Source: CAVWCQ01 sp963753545
GTDB taxonomy: Bacteria > Chloroflexota > Anaerolineae > Aggregatilineales > Aggregatilineaceae
DNA: 64,000 nucleotides
NCBI GenBank assembly: GCA_963753545.1
Contig: CAVWCQ010000008.1
Location: 3,596,001 to 3,660,000 of the forward strand
Reading direction: 5' to 3'
Position numbers and translations under genes: made by a program. The notes under the pieces are model-generated. The model was given only the letters and a program-made list of their open reading frames with translations. It did no database searches and was not told the DNA's origin. Shown here one piece after another: positions 54,605 to 62,861 of the stretch (position 1 is its first letter; each line of letters begins with the position of its first letter).

Positions 54605-55138
54605 TCAGTCGCCCAGCAAGCCCTCGATCAGCCGGACGGTCATTTTGCCCGCTTCAATATCGACATCCAGCACGCATTCGTCAATGGCGGGTAGCAAAAT
54701 CTCGCCGCGTTCGCCCTGCACCACGTAGACGTCGTTCGCGCCTGTTTCCAATACCTCGGTGACTTCGCCTAGATGCTCGCCCTCTTCGGTGTAAACCTTC
54801 AGGCCAAGTGCCTGAAAGAGGTAAAACTCATCTTCTTCGAGCGGAACAGCGTCTTCCAGGCGAACCATCACAAACTGTTCGCGCAGAAAATCCGCTTCGT
54901 TGCGATCATTGATGCCTTCGAGCTGCAAAATGAGATATTGGTGATGGGTGCGTGCGCCTTTAACGACATAACGAACGGCGCTGGCTGCATCGTCGGGATT
55001 AGAACCGAGATAAACTTCCGTCCCTGGCACGATCCGCTCAGGATAGGAAGTCAGCACGTTTATACGCAGTTCACCGCGCACACCATGTGGGCGAAGAACC
55101 TGCCCCAACAGTAAAAATGCGGGTTCTGATGATGGCAT
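54605..55138 (-). CDS. rimM: 16S rRNA processing protein RimM
   Basis: A 177-residue RimM, which helps 16S rRNA 3'-domain maturation by binding S19. The N-terminal domain has LLGQVLRPHGVRGELRINV, the C-terminal PRC-barrel domain has LGEVTEVLETGANDVYVV and GEILLPAIDECVLDVDIEAGKM. It lies in the rpsP-khpA-rimM order, two bases after khpA. The length is normal. Confidence 0.93.
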   Translation of the reverse strand: MPSSEPAFLLLGQVLRPHGVRGELRINVLTSYPERIVPGTEVYLGSNPDDAASAVRYVVKGARTHHQYLILQLEGINDRNEADFLREQFVMVRLEDAVPLEEDEFYLFQALGLKVYTEEGEHLGEVTEVLETGANDVYVVQGERGEILLPAIDECVLDVDIEAGKMTVRLIEGLLGD

Positions 55139-55140
55139 GT

Positions 55141-55368
55141 TTAGACGATATCGAGTGTGACGCGCTTGCCGTTTTTGGCTGCTACGACGCGCACCAGAAC
55201 ACGGATCGCGTTGGCAACACGGCCATTTTTACCAATGACACGCCCCATATCTTCCGGAGCGACTTTGAGTTCCAGCACAGAAGATGAACCGCTCGTAGTT
55301 TCGACCACCCTTACCTGCGAAGGATCATCGACCAGCGACTTGGCGATATACTCGATCAGTTCTTTCAT
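55141..55368 (-). CDS. khpA: RNA-binding protein KhpA (KH domain)
   Basis: A 75-residue single-KH-domain protein with the GxxG loop in MGRVIGKNGRVANAIRVL (near residues 40-57). KhpA pairs with KhpB to bind small RNAs and influence cell division and translation. It is in the standard position after rpsP and before rimM on the minus strand, with two bases to the next gene. The length and position fit. Confidence 0.9.
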   Translation of the reverse strand: MKELIEYIAKSLVDDPSQVRVVETTSGSSSVLELKVAPEDMGRVIGKNGRVANAIRVLVRVVAAKNGKRVTLDIV

Positions 55369-55461
55369 AGTTCCCTACCCTGTGTATAAGCCCAAATGCG
55401 GACGGTTGCATACCGTCCGCATCATTACCGTTCATCGATCCTAAAACGCCGCCACTGCTGC

Positions 55462-55836
55462 CTATTCGGCCTTGGACGCTTTTTTCTGGGCTGGATAGCT
55501 CGTCTTCGGGCTGATCTCAGGCTGAGCTGTCACAGCGGCTTCGGCTTCGGCTACGAGAGCTTCCACGGGTTCGCCCTTGTGCAGGCGCTCCAGACGGGCG
55601 ATTGTGCCGGTCTTGGTCAGGATGCGCTGCACAGGTTCGCTGGGCTGCGCGCCACTCTTTAGCCAGTAGAGCGCCCGATCTTCCTTCAACGTCATCGTCG
55701 CAGGCTGCGTGCGCGGGTTATAAAAACCAATGATCTCAATATAAGCGCCGTCACGCGGGCTGCGCGAATCGGCTACGACGATACGATAGCTGGGTTGTCT
55801 CTTGCGCCCAACGCGGCGCAGACGGATACGAACCAT
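55462..55836 (-). CDS. rpsP: 30S ribosomal protein S16
   Basis: S16 is an early assembly protein of the small subunit. The start is the ATG at 55836 (MVRIRLRRVGRKRQPSYRIV) with AGAGGAAC upstream. Conserved segments include RIVVADSRSPRDGAYIEIIG. At 124 residues it is longer than the usual 80-90 because of an Ala/Glu-rich tail ending in Lys residues, which is common in this phylum. khpA and rimM follow on the same strand; ffh lies upstream. Confidence 0.95.
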   Translation of the reverse strand: MVRIRLRRVGRKRQPSYRIVVADSRSPRDGAYIEIIGFYNPRTQPATMTLKEDRALYWLKSGAQPSEPVQRILTKTGTIARLERLHKGEPVEALVAEAEAAVTAQPEISPKTSYPAQKKASKAE

Positions 55837-55956
55837 ACTGTGTTCCTCTATCCTTCTAATGATTGGCAAGTATAACCTGCCGCTGGCTGCTAGAGGATAT
55901 GGCAGGGAAGGACTGCCGGGCTAGCTGCGACAGCAGGGTCTATTGTACCCCAAAAC

Positions 55957-57283
55957 TTAGCGAAATAGACCAGGGATTTTGGGCATATGCCCTTTCCCGA
56001 TCATACGCATCAAACGCTGCATCTCACGGAATTGTTTGAGCAGCGAATTGATCTCCTGGACGGACGTGCCACTTCCCGCGGCGACGCGCTTCTTGCGGCT
56101 GGCATTGAGCAGCTTGGGATTGCGCCGTTCGGAGGAGTCATCGAATAGATGATGGCCTCGACCTTTTTCATCTGCTGCTGGGTTTCCTCATTGTCGATGT
56201 TCATCTGCTGGCGCAGGCGGCCCATGCCGGGCAGCATATCCATAATCTGCCCAATGGACCCCATCTTCTTTACCTGCTGCAACTGCTTGAGGAAATCTTC
56301 CAGCGTAAACTGGTTTTTGAGAAGCTTTTGCTGCAAACGCTCGGCTTCTTTTTCATCAAAAGCCTCTTCTGCCTTTTCGATCAGGGTCAGAACATCGCCC
56401 ATCCCCAAAATGCGGGACGCGAGGCGATCCGGGTGGAACGGTTCGAAACCGTCCAGCTTTTCACCCGTTGCCAGATATTTGATCGGCACGCCGGTCACTT
56501 CGCGCATGGAGATCGCCGCGCCGCCGCGTGCATCACCGTCGACTTTGGTCAGGATCAGGCCAGTCAGCCCAACGCGCTCGTTAAAGCCCTCGGCAATCCG
56601 CACCGCTTCCTGCCCGGTCATCGCGTCTGCCACCAGCAGAACTTCGGCAGGCTCGGTGCGATCTCGGATCGCTTCCAGTTCGCTCATCAGGCGATCATCG
56701 ATCTGCAGCCGCCCGGCGGTGTCGATAATGACCACCGTCGCATCAGCCGCCTTTGCCGCCTGGAGTCCACGCACCGCGATATCCGGCGGGACGCCTGGAT
56801 GCCTTCTTCGTGGATCGGCACATTGATCTGCTTCGCCAGCGTCACGATTTGATCGACAGCGGCGGGGCGATAGGTGTCAGCAGCGATCAACCAGGGGCGG
56901 CGGCCCTCGCGGCGCAGCATCAAAGCCAGCTTTGCCGCTGTGGTCGTCTTACCAGACCCCTGCAAACCGACCAGCATGATCACGCGGGGCGTCGGGCCGC
57001 TCAGATTCAAGCGTCCGGGCTGCCCCAGCGTCGCGATCAGTTCTTCGTGAACGATTTTGATCACCTGCTGGGACGGCTTCAGACTTTTCTGAACTTCCGC
57101 GCCAATCGCGCGTTCTTGCACGCGCTTAATAAAGTCTTTGGCAACCTTTAAATTGACATCGGCTTCCAACAGCGCCATACGCACTTCACGCAGGGCGGTC
57201 GTTACATCAGCCTCGGTCAGTTTACCCTTGCGGCCAAGCTGCTCAAAAACGTTTTGAAGACGATCACTCAGGCTCTCAAACAT
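55957..57283 (-). CDS. ffh: Signal recognition particle protein Ffh (two one-base frameshifts)
   Basis: Ffh, the SRP54 GTPase, binds signal sequences of nascent membrane proteins with SRP RNA. The N domain and G1 motif GLQGSGKTTTAAKLA (near residue 104) are in the first frame. After about 56789 a missing C in a CCC run shifts the frame (true QASPPDIAVRGLQAAKAAD), and the G domain resumes with IIDTAGRLQ. Near 56137 a second missing base hides the methionine-rich M domain, which should read YSMTPSERRNPKLLNASRKK and end MPKIPGLFR at 55957. Corrected length is about 442 residues. rpsP follows 120 bases away. Confidence 0.93.
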
Positions 57284-57421
57284 GCGTTTTTAGCTCTCCA
57301 TGCAAGTCCCGAATTGTAAAGGATAGGAGGGTCCCCGTCAAGCCGCTTTCGCTTGACCAACAGATGCAGTTCACAGTACACTGCCTGCACTGCTTCAATG
57401 CTCCCCATTTGACGAGGCTTT

Positions 57422-58031
57422 ATGGTACTCCATCTGGCAGCCCACTCCGATCCCGATGCGTACTGGCGAGGCGGAGATTATGAACTGAATATCAGCTTCG
57501 ACATGCTGCGTGACAGACAATGGCAAAATGTGATTCAGGAGCTGTGGCGGCAAAACAACCTGGCTGGGCCATTTGCGGAACGGTATATTCCGGGCAGAGA
57601 TCCACGTCTGGTGGACATCCAGGTTCCCCAGCCCACCGCTGCCCAGACGGAGTACGGCGGTCTTGCCGTTGAACTCGTTGTGGGTTGGCTGCCGCTTGCT
57701 GGCAACGCGCTCTTTATTTGAGTGTATCACGCTGCAAGTGCCGCTGGGCATGTTCGATCCCGCGCCGAAAGCCAATCACATCCCAGCGCTGGAACAGGTC
57801 TACCAGGATATCGCGCTGGCAGTTTATGATCGCGCCCCGTTCGATCTCGCCAATATGGGTTACCAGTGTGAGTGTAAACTGGTTGCGGAACTGCTGGCAA
57901 ATCCCCGCCAGAACGCTGACCTTATAGCAGCAGGCCATTTCTTTGCACGCGACGCTGTACTGATCCTGCTGGGCGTTGATCCCACTGCCTACCCTGCTGC
58001 CCGCCCCGACTTACGCTGGATTCCCGGCTAA
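57422..58031 (+). CDS. Unrecognised protein between ffh and trmD (one-base frameshift near 57715)
   Basis: Two overlapping frames make a plausible protein of about 202 residues on the opposite strand to its neighbours. It begins MVLHLAAHSDPDAYWRGGDY and, after removal of one base near 57715, continues FECITLQVPLGMFDPAPKAN to the end at 58031, just overlapping the trmD stop by three bases. I see no domain I can name, no transmembrane helix and no signal peptide. A pair of Cys (YQCECK) lies near residue 147. It is divergent from ffh and convergent with trmD. Confidence 0.55.
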
Positions 58032-58774
58032 CCGGGCATCGGGGCGTCGTCTTCCGCCAATTCCGCCAGGAACCAACGTTCTGCCTCAGTGAGCGAGGCA
58101 TTTAACAGCAGATCAGGACGGCGCTGCCAGGTGCGCCGGATCGCCTCCCGCCGCCGCCATTGATCCACCGCCGCGTGGTTGCCGTTCAGCAGCACATCGG
58201 GAACGACCAATCCTCGAAACTCTGGCGGGCGTGTGTAGTGGGGATACTCTAATAGGCCCATCGCGTGGGAGTCTTCCTCCGCGCCCCACATGGCCCCCAA
58301 CACGCCGGGGATATAGCGCGAGATGGCATCGACCAGGATCATCGCCGCCAGTTCGCCGCCCGTGAGGACATAATCGCCAATGCTGATCTCGTCCGTTGCC
58401 ACCGTCTGCCGGATGCGCTCGTCGAAACCTTCATAGCGCCCGCAGACCAGGATCAGACGTGGGTATTCGGAGAGTTCCTGAGCAATTCTCTGGTTAAAGA
58501 CCCGGCCCTGCGGCGTCATCAGAATGACAGGCGTGTATCGATCTGCGCCGCGCACGTCTTCGACTGCCATCACCAGCGGCTCCGGCCTCAAAACCATGCC
58601 GCCTCCGCCGCCGTAGGGTGTATCATCAACGGTGCGATGTTTGTCCATTGCGTAATCGCGGAAGTCATGAAAGCGTACCTGGATCAGCCCTTTTTCCTGG
58701 GCACGCTTGAGGATGCTCTCCGTCAGTGGTCCTTCGAACATCGACGGGAACAGTGTTAGAATATCGAACTGCAT
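58028..58774 (-). CDS. trmD: tRNA (guanine-N1-)-methyltransferase
   Basis: A 248-residue SPOUT enzyme that makes m1G37 in tRNAs to prevent frameshifting. It opens MQFDILTLFPSMFEGPLTES and has the trefoil-knot SAM site LILVCGRYEGFDERI and SIGDYVLTGGELAAM (near residues 110-145), with GGGGGMVLRPE near residue 58. I took the ATG at 58774 instead of 58798 because the family starts MxFDILTLFP. It is upstream of ffh on the minus strand, with the unrecognised plus-strand gene in between. Confidence 0.94.
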   Translation of the reverse strand: MQFDILTLFPSMFEGPLTESILKRAQEKGLIQVRFHDFRDYAMDKHRTVDDTPYGGGGGMVLRPEPLVMAVEDVRGADRYTPVILMTPQGRVFNQRIAQELSEYPRLILVCGRYEGFDERIRQTVATDEISIGDYVLTGGELAAMILVDAISRYIPGVLGAMWGAEEDSHAMGLLEYPHYTRPPEFRGLVVPDVLLNGNHAAVDQWRRREAIRRTWQRRPDLLLNASLTEAERWFLAELAEDDAPMPG

Positions 58775-58846
58775 CAACGCCTCACTTTTGCTGCACACAC
58801 TGCCGCCAATTGTATCCTGCCCTTGTTCCTATGCTACACTTTGATT

Positions 58847-60130
58847 ATGAGCGAAAAAACTGATCTTCTCATCCACAATATCGGCCAGCTTTGCACCATT
58901 CCCGCCCATAACGGCGGCCCGCAGCGTGGGGCGCGTCTGGGCGATCTGGGCTTACTGGAAAACGCGGCTGTCGCGATTCACGATGGTTTGATCGCCGCCG
59001 TTGGCCCGGACAGCACTATCCGCGATGCCTATTCGGGTATAACGACCATCGACGCCGGGGGAAAACTTGTGACGCCGGGGCTGGTCGATCCGCACACCCA
59101 CCTGATCTGGGCCGGGGATCGCGCCGATGAGTTCGAGAAACGGCTGGCGGGGGCGACCTACCAGGAGATTATGGCGGCTGGGGGCGGGATCAACCGCACT
59201 GTGATGGCAACCCGCGCCGCTGATCTGAATACGCTGGTCGAACAGGCCAAAGCACGGCTCGATGCGATGATGGCGCATGGCACAACGACGGTAGAGGTCA
59301 AAACGGGCTATGGTCTCAACACAGCCACAGAACTCGCCCAACTGAACGCCATCGCCCTGCTGGATATGGAACACCCCCTCGATCTTGTGCCGACGTTCCT
59401 CGGTGCGCATGCCGTGCCGCCCGAATATGCAGACGATCCCGAAGGGTACGTCTCCCTAATCATCAACGAGATGCTGCCCGCTGTCGCCGCCTGGAAAGCA
59501 GAACATTGGCCCGGCGTGCTGTTCTGCGATGTGTTCTGCGAAGTCGGCGCATTCAGCCTTGATCAGACGCGGCGCATTCTCGAAGCAGCAAAACGGCACG
59601 GTTTGAAGCTCAAAGTACACGTGGACGAATTTGAGACGCTGGGCGGGGCACGACTTGCCGCCGAACTGGGCGCGATTTCCGCCGATCATGTCGTCACTAC
59701 GCCGGACGACGATATCCGCGCAATAGGGCAATCGGACACCATCGTCGTGCCGCTGCCGCCAACTCCGTTTGGACTGGCACACACCGCCTATTCTCCCGCG
59801 AAAAAGTTCCTGGAAGCAGGGGCAGCCCTGGCGATTGCGACGGACTGCAACCCCGGCACGGCCTGGAATGAAAATATGCAGTTTGTGATGGCGTTGGCGA
59901 CGCGCTATTTACGGCTGACTCCGGCCCAGGCGCTCGCCGCCGCGACGATCAACGCCGCCTATGCCATCTGCCGGGGGGATCAGGTCGGCAGCCTGGAAGT
60001 TGGCAAGCAGGGCGATCTGGTGATCTGGAACAGTGCCAGTTACCCGCACCTGAGCTATCGTTTTGGGACTAATCTCGCGCAGACCGTAATCAAGCGCGGT
60101 CAGGTCGTTTTCAGTGGAGGCACAGATTAA
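58847..60130 (+). CDS. hutI: Imidazolonepropionase
   Basis: A 427-residue amidohydrolase-fold enzyme that converts imidazolone-5-propanoate to N-formimino-glutamate in histidine breakdown. The metal-binding HxH is VDPHTHLIWAG (near residue 75), with later His in FLGAHAVP and KVHVDEFETLGG and the Asp in AIATDCNPGT (near 330). The start is the ATG at 58847 (MSEKTDLLIHN); no clear ribosome site precedes it, so translation may be leaderless or weak. No other histidine-use gene is in this window. Confidence 0.93.
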   Translation: MSEKTDLLIHNIGQLCTIPAHNGGPQRGARLGDLGLLENAAVAIHDGLIAAVGPDSTIRDAYSGITTIDAGGKLVTPGLVDPHTHLIWAGDRADEFEKRLAGATYQEIMAAGGGINRTVMATRAADLNTLVEQAKARLDAMMAHGTTTVEVKTGYGLNTATELAQLNAIALLDMEHPLDLVPTFLGAHAVPPEYADDPEGYVSLIINEMLPAVAAWKAEHWPGVLFCDVFCEVGAFSLDQTRRILEAAKRHGLKLKVHVDEFETLGGARLAAELGAISADHVVTTPDDDIRAIGQSDTIVVPLPPTPFGLAHTAYSPAKKFLEAGAALAIATDCNPGTAWNENMQFVMALATRYLRLTPAQALAAATINAAYAICRGDQVGSLEVGKQGDLVIWNSASYPHLSYRFGTNLAQTVIKRGQVVFSGGTD

Positions 60131-60131
60131 C

Positions 60132-60335
60132 ATGAGCGAGACACTCCCCTGGGGCCTGACACTGGCCCAAACGCTCTGCCTGGGGATCGGCGGCTTGATG
60201 CTGCTCGGCGGATGGGTTATTATCACCTCGTCGCTGCGCCTGGGAAAAAATATCGTCATGTGCGGATTAGTCACGATTATGGGGCTGCTCTTTTGCGGGT
60301 CCAGCTCTTATGCGATATACCAGTTGACACGATAA
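60132..60335 (+). CDS. Small two-helix membrane protein
   Basis: A 67-residue protein with two hydrophobic helices (about residues 10-30 and 43-60, LAQTLCLGIGGLMLLGGWVI and IVMCGLVTIMGLLFCG). I do not recognise the family. It begins one base after hutI, so the two may be cotranscribed. Small size makes this call tentative, although the hydrophobic pattern and start context are regular. Confidence 0.55.
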   Translation: MSETLPWGLTLAQTLCLGIGGLMLLGGWVIITSSLRLGKNIVMCGLVTIMGLLFCGSSSYAIYQLTR

Positions 60336-60383
60336 TTGCGCAATTGATCAACTTTAAATTTCAGTTGAACTATTTGCGCAAAA
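60335..60383 (+). promoter_or_regulatory. Nested inverted repeat upstream of the third ECF sigma gene
   Basis: TTGCGCAA occurs twice (60336-60343 and 60374-60381), each a perfect palindrome, flanking TCAACT and AGTTGA, which pair with each other across an AT-rich centre. The whole 48-base block is dyad-symmetric and lies about 60 bases before the sigma gene. Candidate operator. Confidence 0.5.
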
Positions 60384-60440
60384 AAGATGTATTATAGATA
60401 TAGGCCTAGTAGCACTCCAAGAAAAATCGGAAAAAAGACC

Positions 60441-61019
60441 ATGGACGATGTCCTGCTTGTTCGCCGGGCACAAGAAGGCGATGAGCGAGCCGCTCGTCAA
60501 CTTTTTGACCAGTTTCAACTCCGAACCTTTCGACTCGCGCTTGGTCTATTGGGCGATTTTGCCGACGCAGAAGAAGTCGCCCAGGACGCCCTGACCTATG
60601 CGCTGCTCAATATTCAACGCTACAATGCCGATTTAAGCAGCTTCAGCACGTGGCTGCACACGATCACCGTCAGCCGTTCCCGCGACAAGCGCCGGCGCAA
60701 AGTTCTCCCCAGCATTCCATTAGCTCAATGGCTGGGTATGGGCAACCAGATCCGCGATCACTCGGCTGGCCCCGAAGCCCGGTACATGCGCAATGAGGCC
60801 GAAACTGGCCTGAGCAAAGCCCTGAACCAACTCAGTCCCAAACTCCGCGAAGCAATCGTATTGCGTTTTTATGCCGATTGTACGTATAAGGAGATGGGAG
60901 ACATCATGGGCTGTTCTCTCAATACGGCGCGATCACGACTGCGCCTGGCGATTGAGAAACTGCGTGCGTACCTGGGAGACGAACAACTTCGATGGTTAGC
61001 AACGGAAACCATCCGCTAA
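60441..61019 (+). CDS. ECF-family RNA polymerase sigma factor
   Basis: A 192-residue sigma factor. Region 2 is at residues 15-80 (ARQLFDQFQLRTFRLALGLLGDFADAEEVAQDALTYAL, then FSTWLHTITVSRSRDKRRR). Region 4 is at 120-175 (LNQLSPKLREAIVLRFYADCTYKEMGDIMGCSLNTARSRLRLAIEKLR). I took the ATG at 60441, which fits the region 2 start; upstream in-frame codons have no family similarity. It overlaps the following anti-sigma gene by 28 bases, so the two are tightly coupled. This locus is intact. Confidence 0.92.
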   Translation: MDDVLLVRRAQEGDERAARQLFDQFQLRTFRLALGLLGDFADAEEVAQDALTYALLNIQRYNADLSSFSTWLHTITVSRSRDKRRRKVLPSIPLAQWLGMGNQIRDHSAGPEARYMRNEAETGLSKALNQLSPKLREAIVLRFYADCTYKEMGDIMGCSLNTARSRLRLAIEKLRAYLGDEQLRWLATETIR

Positions 61020-62545
61020 ATAAAGAGCATATCGATGAAGTTACTTTACAAGAGTACACTTTAGGACAACTGCTGCCAGATGAGGAACAAAAAATCCGCG
61101 ATCATCTGGCAGATTGCTCTCTTTGCAAGACCGCTGCCGCCGAAATGTTGGTCTTTGCCCAGCAGATCAGCCGGGAACTGCACAGGGGCCTTGATGAAGC
61201 GGAACCCTCTTCCCCGCTGAGCTTTGATCCCATTGAGTCCGAGTGGCGTAAACCACGCAGCCGCCGCCTGCTGGCCTACCGGCTCAGCCAACTGCTGCAC
61301 CCCGACTATCCGACCACTTTGCTGCTGATTTTGTTGGCGCTGGCCTTTGCTCTGCTTGTTCCGTCGAGCGGCGAAACAACACTCAACCGGTTGGAACTGA
61401 TTTCCGATTATCACGGCCCCAACGCGGTTGTAGCCGCCGCAACGGATGACGGCATCGTTGTGCTGCGACTGGAAAATGGAACGTCTGCGGTCGCGCTGCA
61501 TCTGGCTCACCTCAATGATCCGCGCAATCTTCAGTTTTCTCCGAATGGCCGCTGGCTAGCCCTACAACAGGGACGAACGCTGCACATTATTGAGGTTCGC
61601 CAGCCGGGAGGATACGCCCGCATCCCGGTGAGTGACATGGCGGATTGGTCCTGGTCGCCGGACAGCCGCCAGCTTGCTTACACCGATGGGACGGGTCAGC
61701 TTGCCCTTTTTGATGTAACCGCTCAAACCAATCACGTTCTCGTTCCGGCGAGCGACTTTGCGTGGGGCGCTCCTGTATGGACGGCTGATGGCAGTCAAAT
61801 CGCTTATACCGTAGTAAATCCACTGCCCACAGATGGGCAGCGGCAGATCAGCCAGGGCATCTGGCGGGTGACACCAGACAGCGGCTTCCGCGTGGAACTG
61901 GCCCGCAATCCTACTCCCGAAGAAACGCTGCTGGCTCCAGCGGCGTGGTCCGATGGTAACACGGCGCTGCTGGCCTGGGATGTAAACGCGAGTGCACGTG
62001 GAACACATCCGACCCTGTATCGCGTTGACACGGTTGCTCATCACATTGACTCCATCGACATCAGCACGCTGGCGCAAGATACGAGGATGGCGTGGCCGGT
62101 CAGTTCGTTGGGAATCACCTTCGCGGTCAGTGCAGATCAGATGGTCGCTTACCACCTGGGTGATAACAGCAGTGAAATCATCCCCAAGCAGATTCCGATG
62201 CCTCATGCGCTCGACTGGGCACCCAATGGGGCGTGGATGGCCTATACGGTTTCCGGTGCGCCCGAAGGCGAGGGACTTTATCTCTTTGCGCCCAGCGATG
62301 GTACACTGCGCCAGATCTATTTTCCTGGCGGGGCAACCGAAAAAGCCGTTTATTGGGCCGGGGCAGAACATCTCTTCGTTATTCGCCAGCCGCGTGACAG
62401 CCAGATCATCCAGCTTTGGCTCGTTTCGCTAACCAGCAATGAAGCGCCGCAGCGGATTATCACCAATGTACGGCTCCCCGAAACCGGGCATTATACGGGC
62501 TGGCGCTGGCAGGATGTTTTAACGATGCAGGTGCCAGCCGACTAG
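60992..62545 (+). CDS. Anti-sigma factor with zinc-finger, TM helix and beta-propeller-like extracytoplasmic domain
   Basis: A 517-residue protein. The zinc-finger anti-sigma domain at residues 20-55 has LQEYTLGQLLPDEEQKIRDHLADCSLCK (H-x3-C-x2-C). One transmembrane helix lies at about 107-126 (LLLILLALAFALLVPSS). The long extracytoplasmic part (150-517) has WD40/TolB-type blades with FSPNGRWLAL, WSPDSRQLAYTDG and similar S-P-D/N-G turns. The predicted topology mirrors the first anti-sigma but with a propeller instead of SH3 repeats, so it likely senses a different surface signal. It ends just before an orphan promoter. Confidence 0.85.
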   Translation: MVSNGNHPLNKEHIDEVTLQEYTLGQLLPDEEQKIRDHLADCSLCKTAAAEMLVFAQQISRELHRGLDEAEPSSPLSFDPIESEWRKPRSRRLLAYRLSQLLHPDYPTTLLLILLALAFALLVPSSGETTLNRLELISDYHGPNAVVAAATDDGIVVLRLENGTSAVALHLAHLNDPRNLQFSPNGRWLALQQGRTLHIIEVRQPGGYARIPVSDMADWSWSPDSRQLAYTDGTGQLALFDVTAQTNHVLVPASDFAWGAPVWTADGSQIAYTVVNPLPTDGQRQISQGIWRVTPDSGFRVELARNPTPEETLLAPAAWSDGNTALLAWDVNASARGTHPTLYRVDTVAHHIDSIDISTLAQDTRMAWPVSSLGITFAVSADQMVAYHLGDNSSEIIPKQIPMPHALDWAPNGAWMAYTVSGAPEGEGLYLFAPSDGTLRQIYFPGGATEKAVYWAGAEHLFVIRQPRDSQIIQLWLVSLTSNEAPQRIITNVRLPETGHYTGWRWQDVLTMQVPAD

Positions 62546-62557
62546 TCTCTCCGAGTA

Positions 62558-62586
62558 TTGACAGAATAGAACATTAGTTCTATAAT
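62558..62586 (+). promoter_or_regulatory. Orphan perfect-consensus sigma-70 promoter
   Basis: TTGACA at 62558 and TATAAT at 62581 match both consensus hexamers exactly with a 17-base spacer. There is no gene downstream on this strand before the convergent comEA. Confidence 0.85.
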
Positions 62587-62745
62587 CATAGTATGTTCTC
62601 TCTCTAAGAGGCATGCTCTGCGTTCTCCGAGGTGAACCTGTTTTTTTCCTATTGCGGCCAGGGCCAAAGTTTGAAAACGGTTAGGAGACCCCCTCAAAAA
62701 AATAGTTATCGGGGATCGCCACGAGAAGAAACGATCAACTAAGTT
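62580..62745 (-). repeat. Dispersed intergenic repeat, copy 3, inverted and diverged
   Basis: Read on the minus strand from 62745, it shows TTAGTTGATC, then a C-rich CGATCCCC, and AACCGTTTTCAAACTTTGG, aligning with copies 1 and 2 in the same order with gaps. The far end toward 62580 is uncertain. Copy 2 in particular shares the AAAAAAACAGGTTC/TTTTTTTAAGGTTC region and GAACGCAG/GAAACAG. Confidence 0.55.
62593..62648 (+). ncRNA. Candidate small RNA, about 55 bases
   Basis: Transcription from the orphan promoter would start near 62593. Within 55 bases it meets a short dyad (AGAGGCATGCTCT) and a partial stem (GTTC near 62596 with GAAC near 62634), followed by a run of seven T residues at 62641-62647, a plausible terminator. 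It overlaps repeat copy 3 in the opposite direction. No family is recognised. Confidence 0.35.
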
Positions 62746-62770
62746 TATTTCTTCCCGTAGCCGAGTCAGC

Positions 62771-62802
62771 AAAAAAGGGCCAAGTTTGATCAAAACGGCC
62801 CC
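62771..62802 (-). terminator. Intrinsic terminator of comEA
   Basis: On the minus strand GGGGCC and GTTT pair with AAAC and GGCCC, followed by TTTTTT. It closes the deoC2-comEA unit. Confidence 0.75.
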
Positions 62803-62861
62803 TAATGACATCTTTTTTCGGCCTTATGAGATTAATTTCGGGGCTAAATGAATTTTCCGCC

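Larger units (their letters stand above)
62546..62861. other. Intergenic region with orphan promoter and repeat copy 3
   Basis: This 316-base gap between the anti-sigma stop and comEA has no reading frame. It holds a consensus plus-strand promoter (62558-62586), a candidate short RNA, the inverted diverged repeat copy 3, and the comEA terminator (62771-62802, minus strand). Confidence 0.75.

Noticed and set aside
58810..58840. Promoter (TTGTAT and TACACT) for a leaderless hutI transcript
   Set aside because: The spacer is 19 bases and both hexamers are poor; not strong enough to list.
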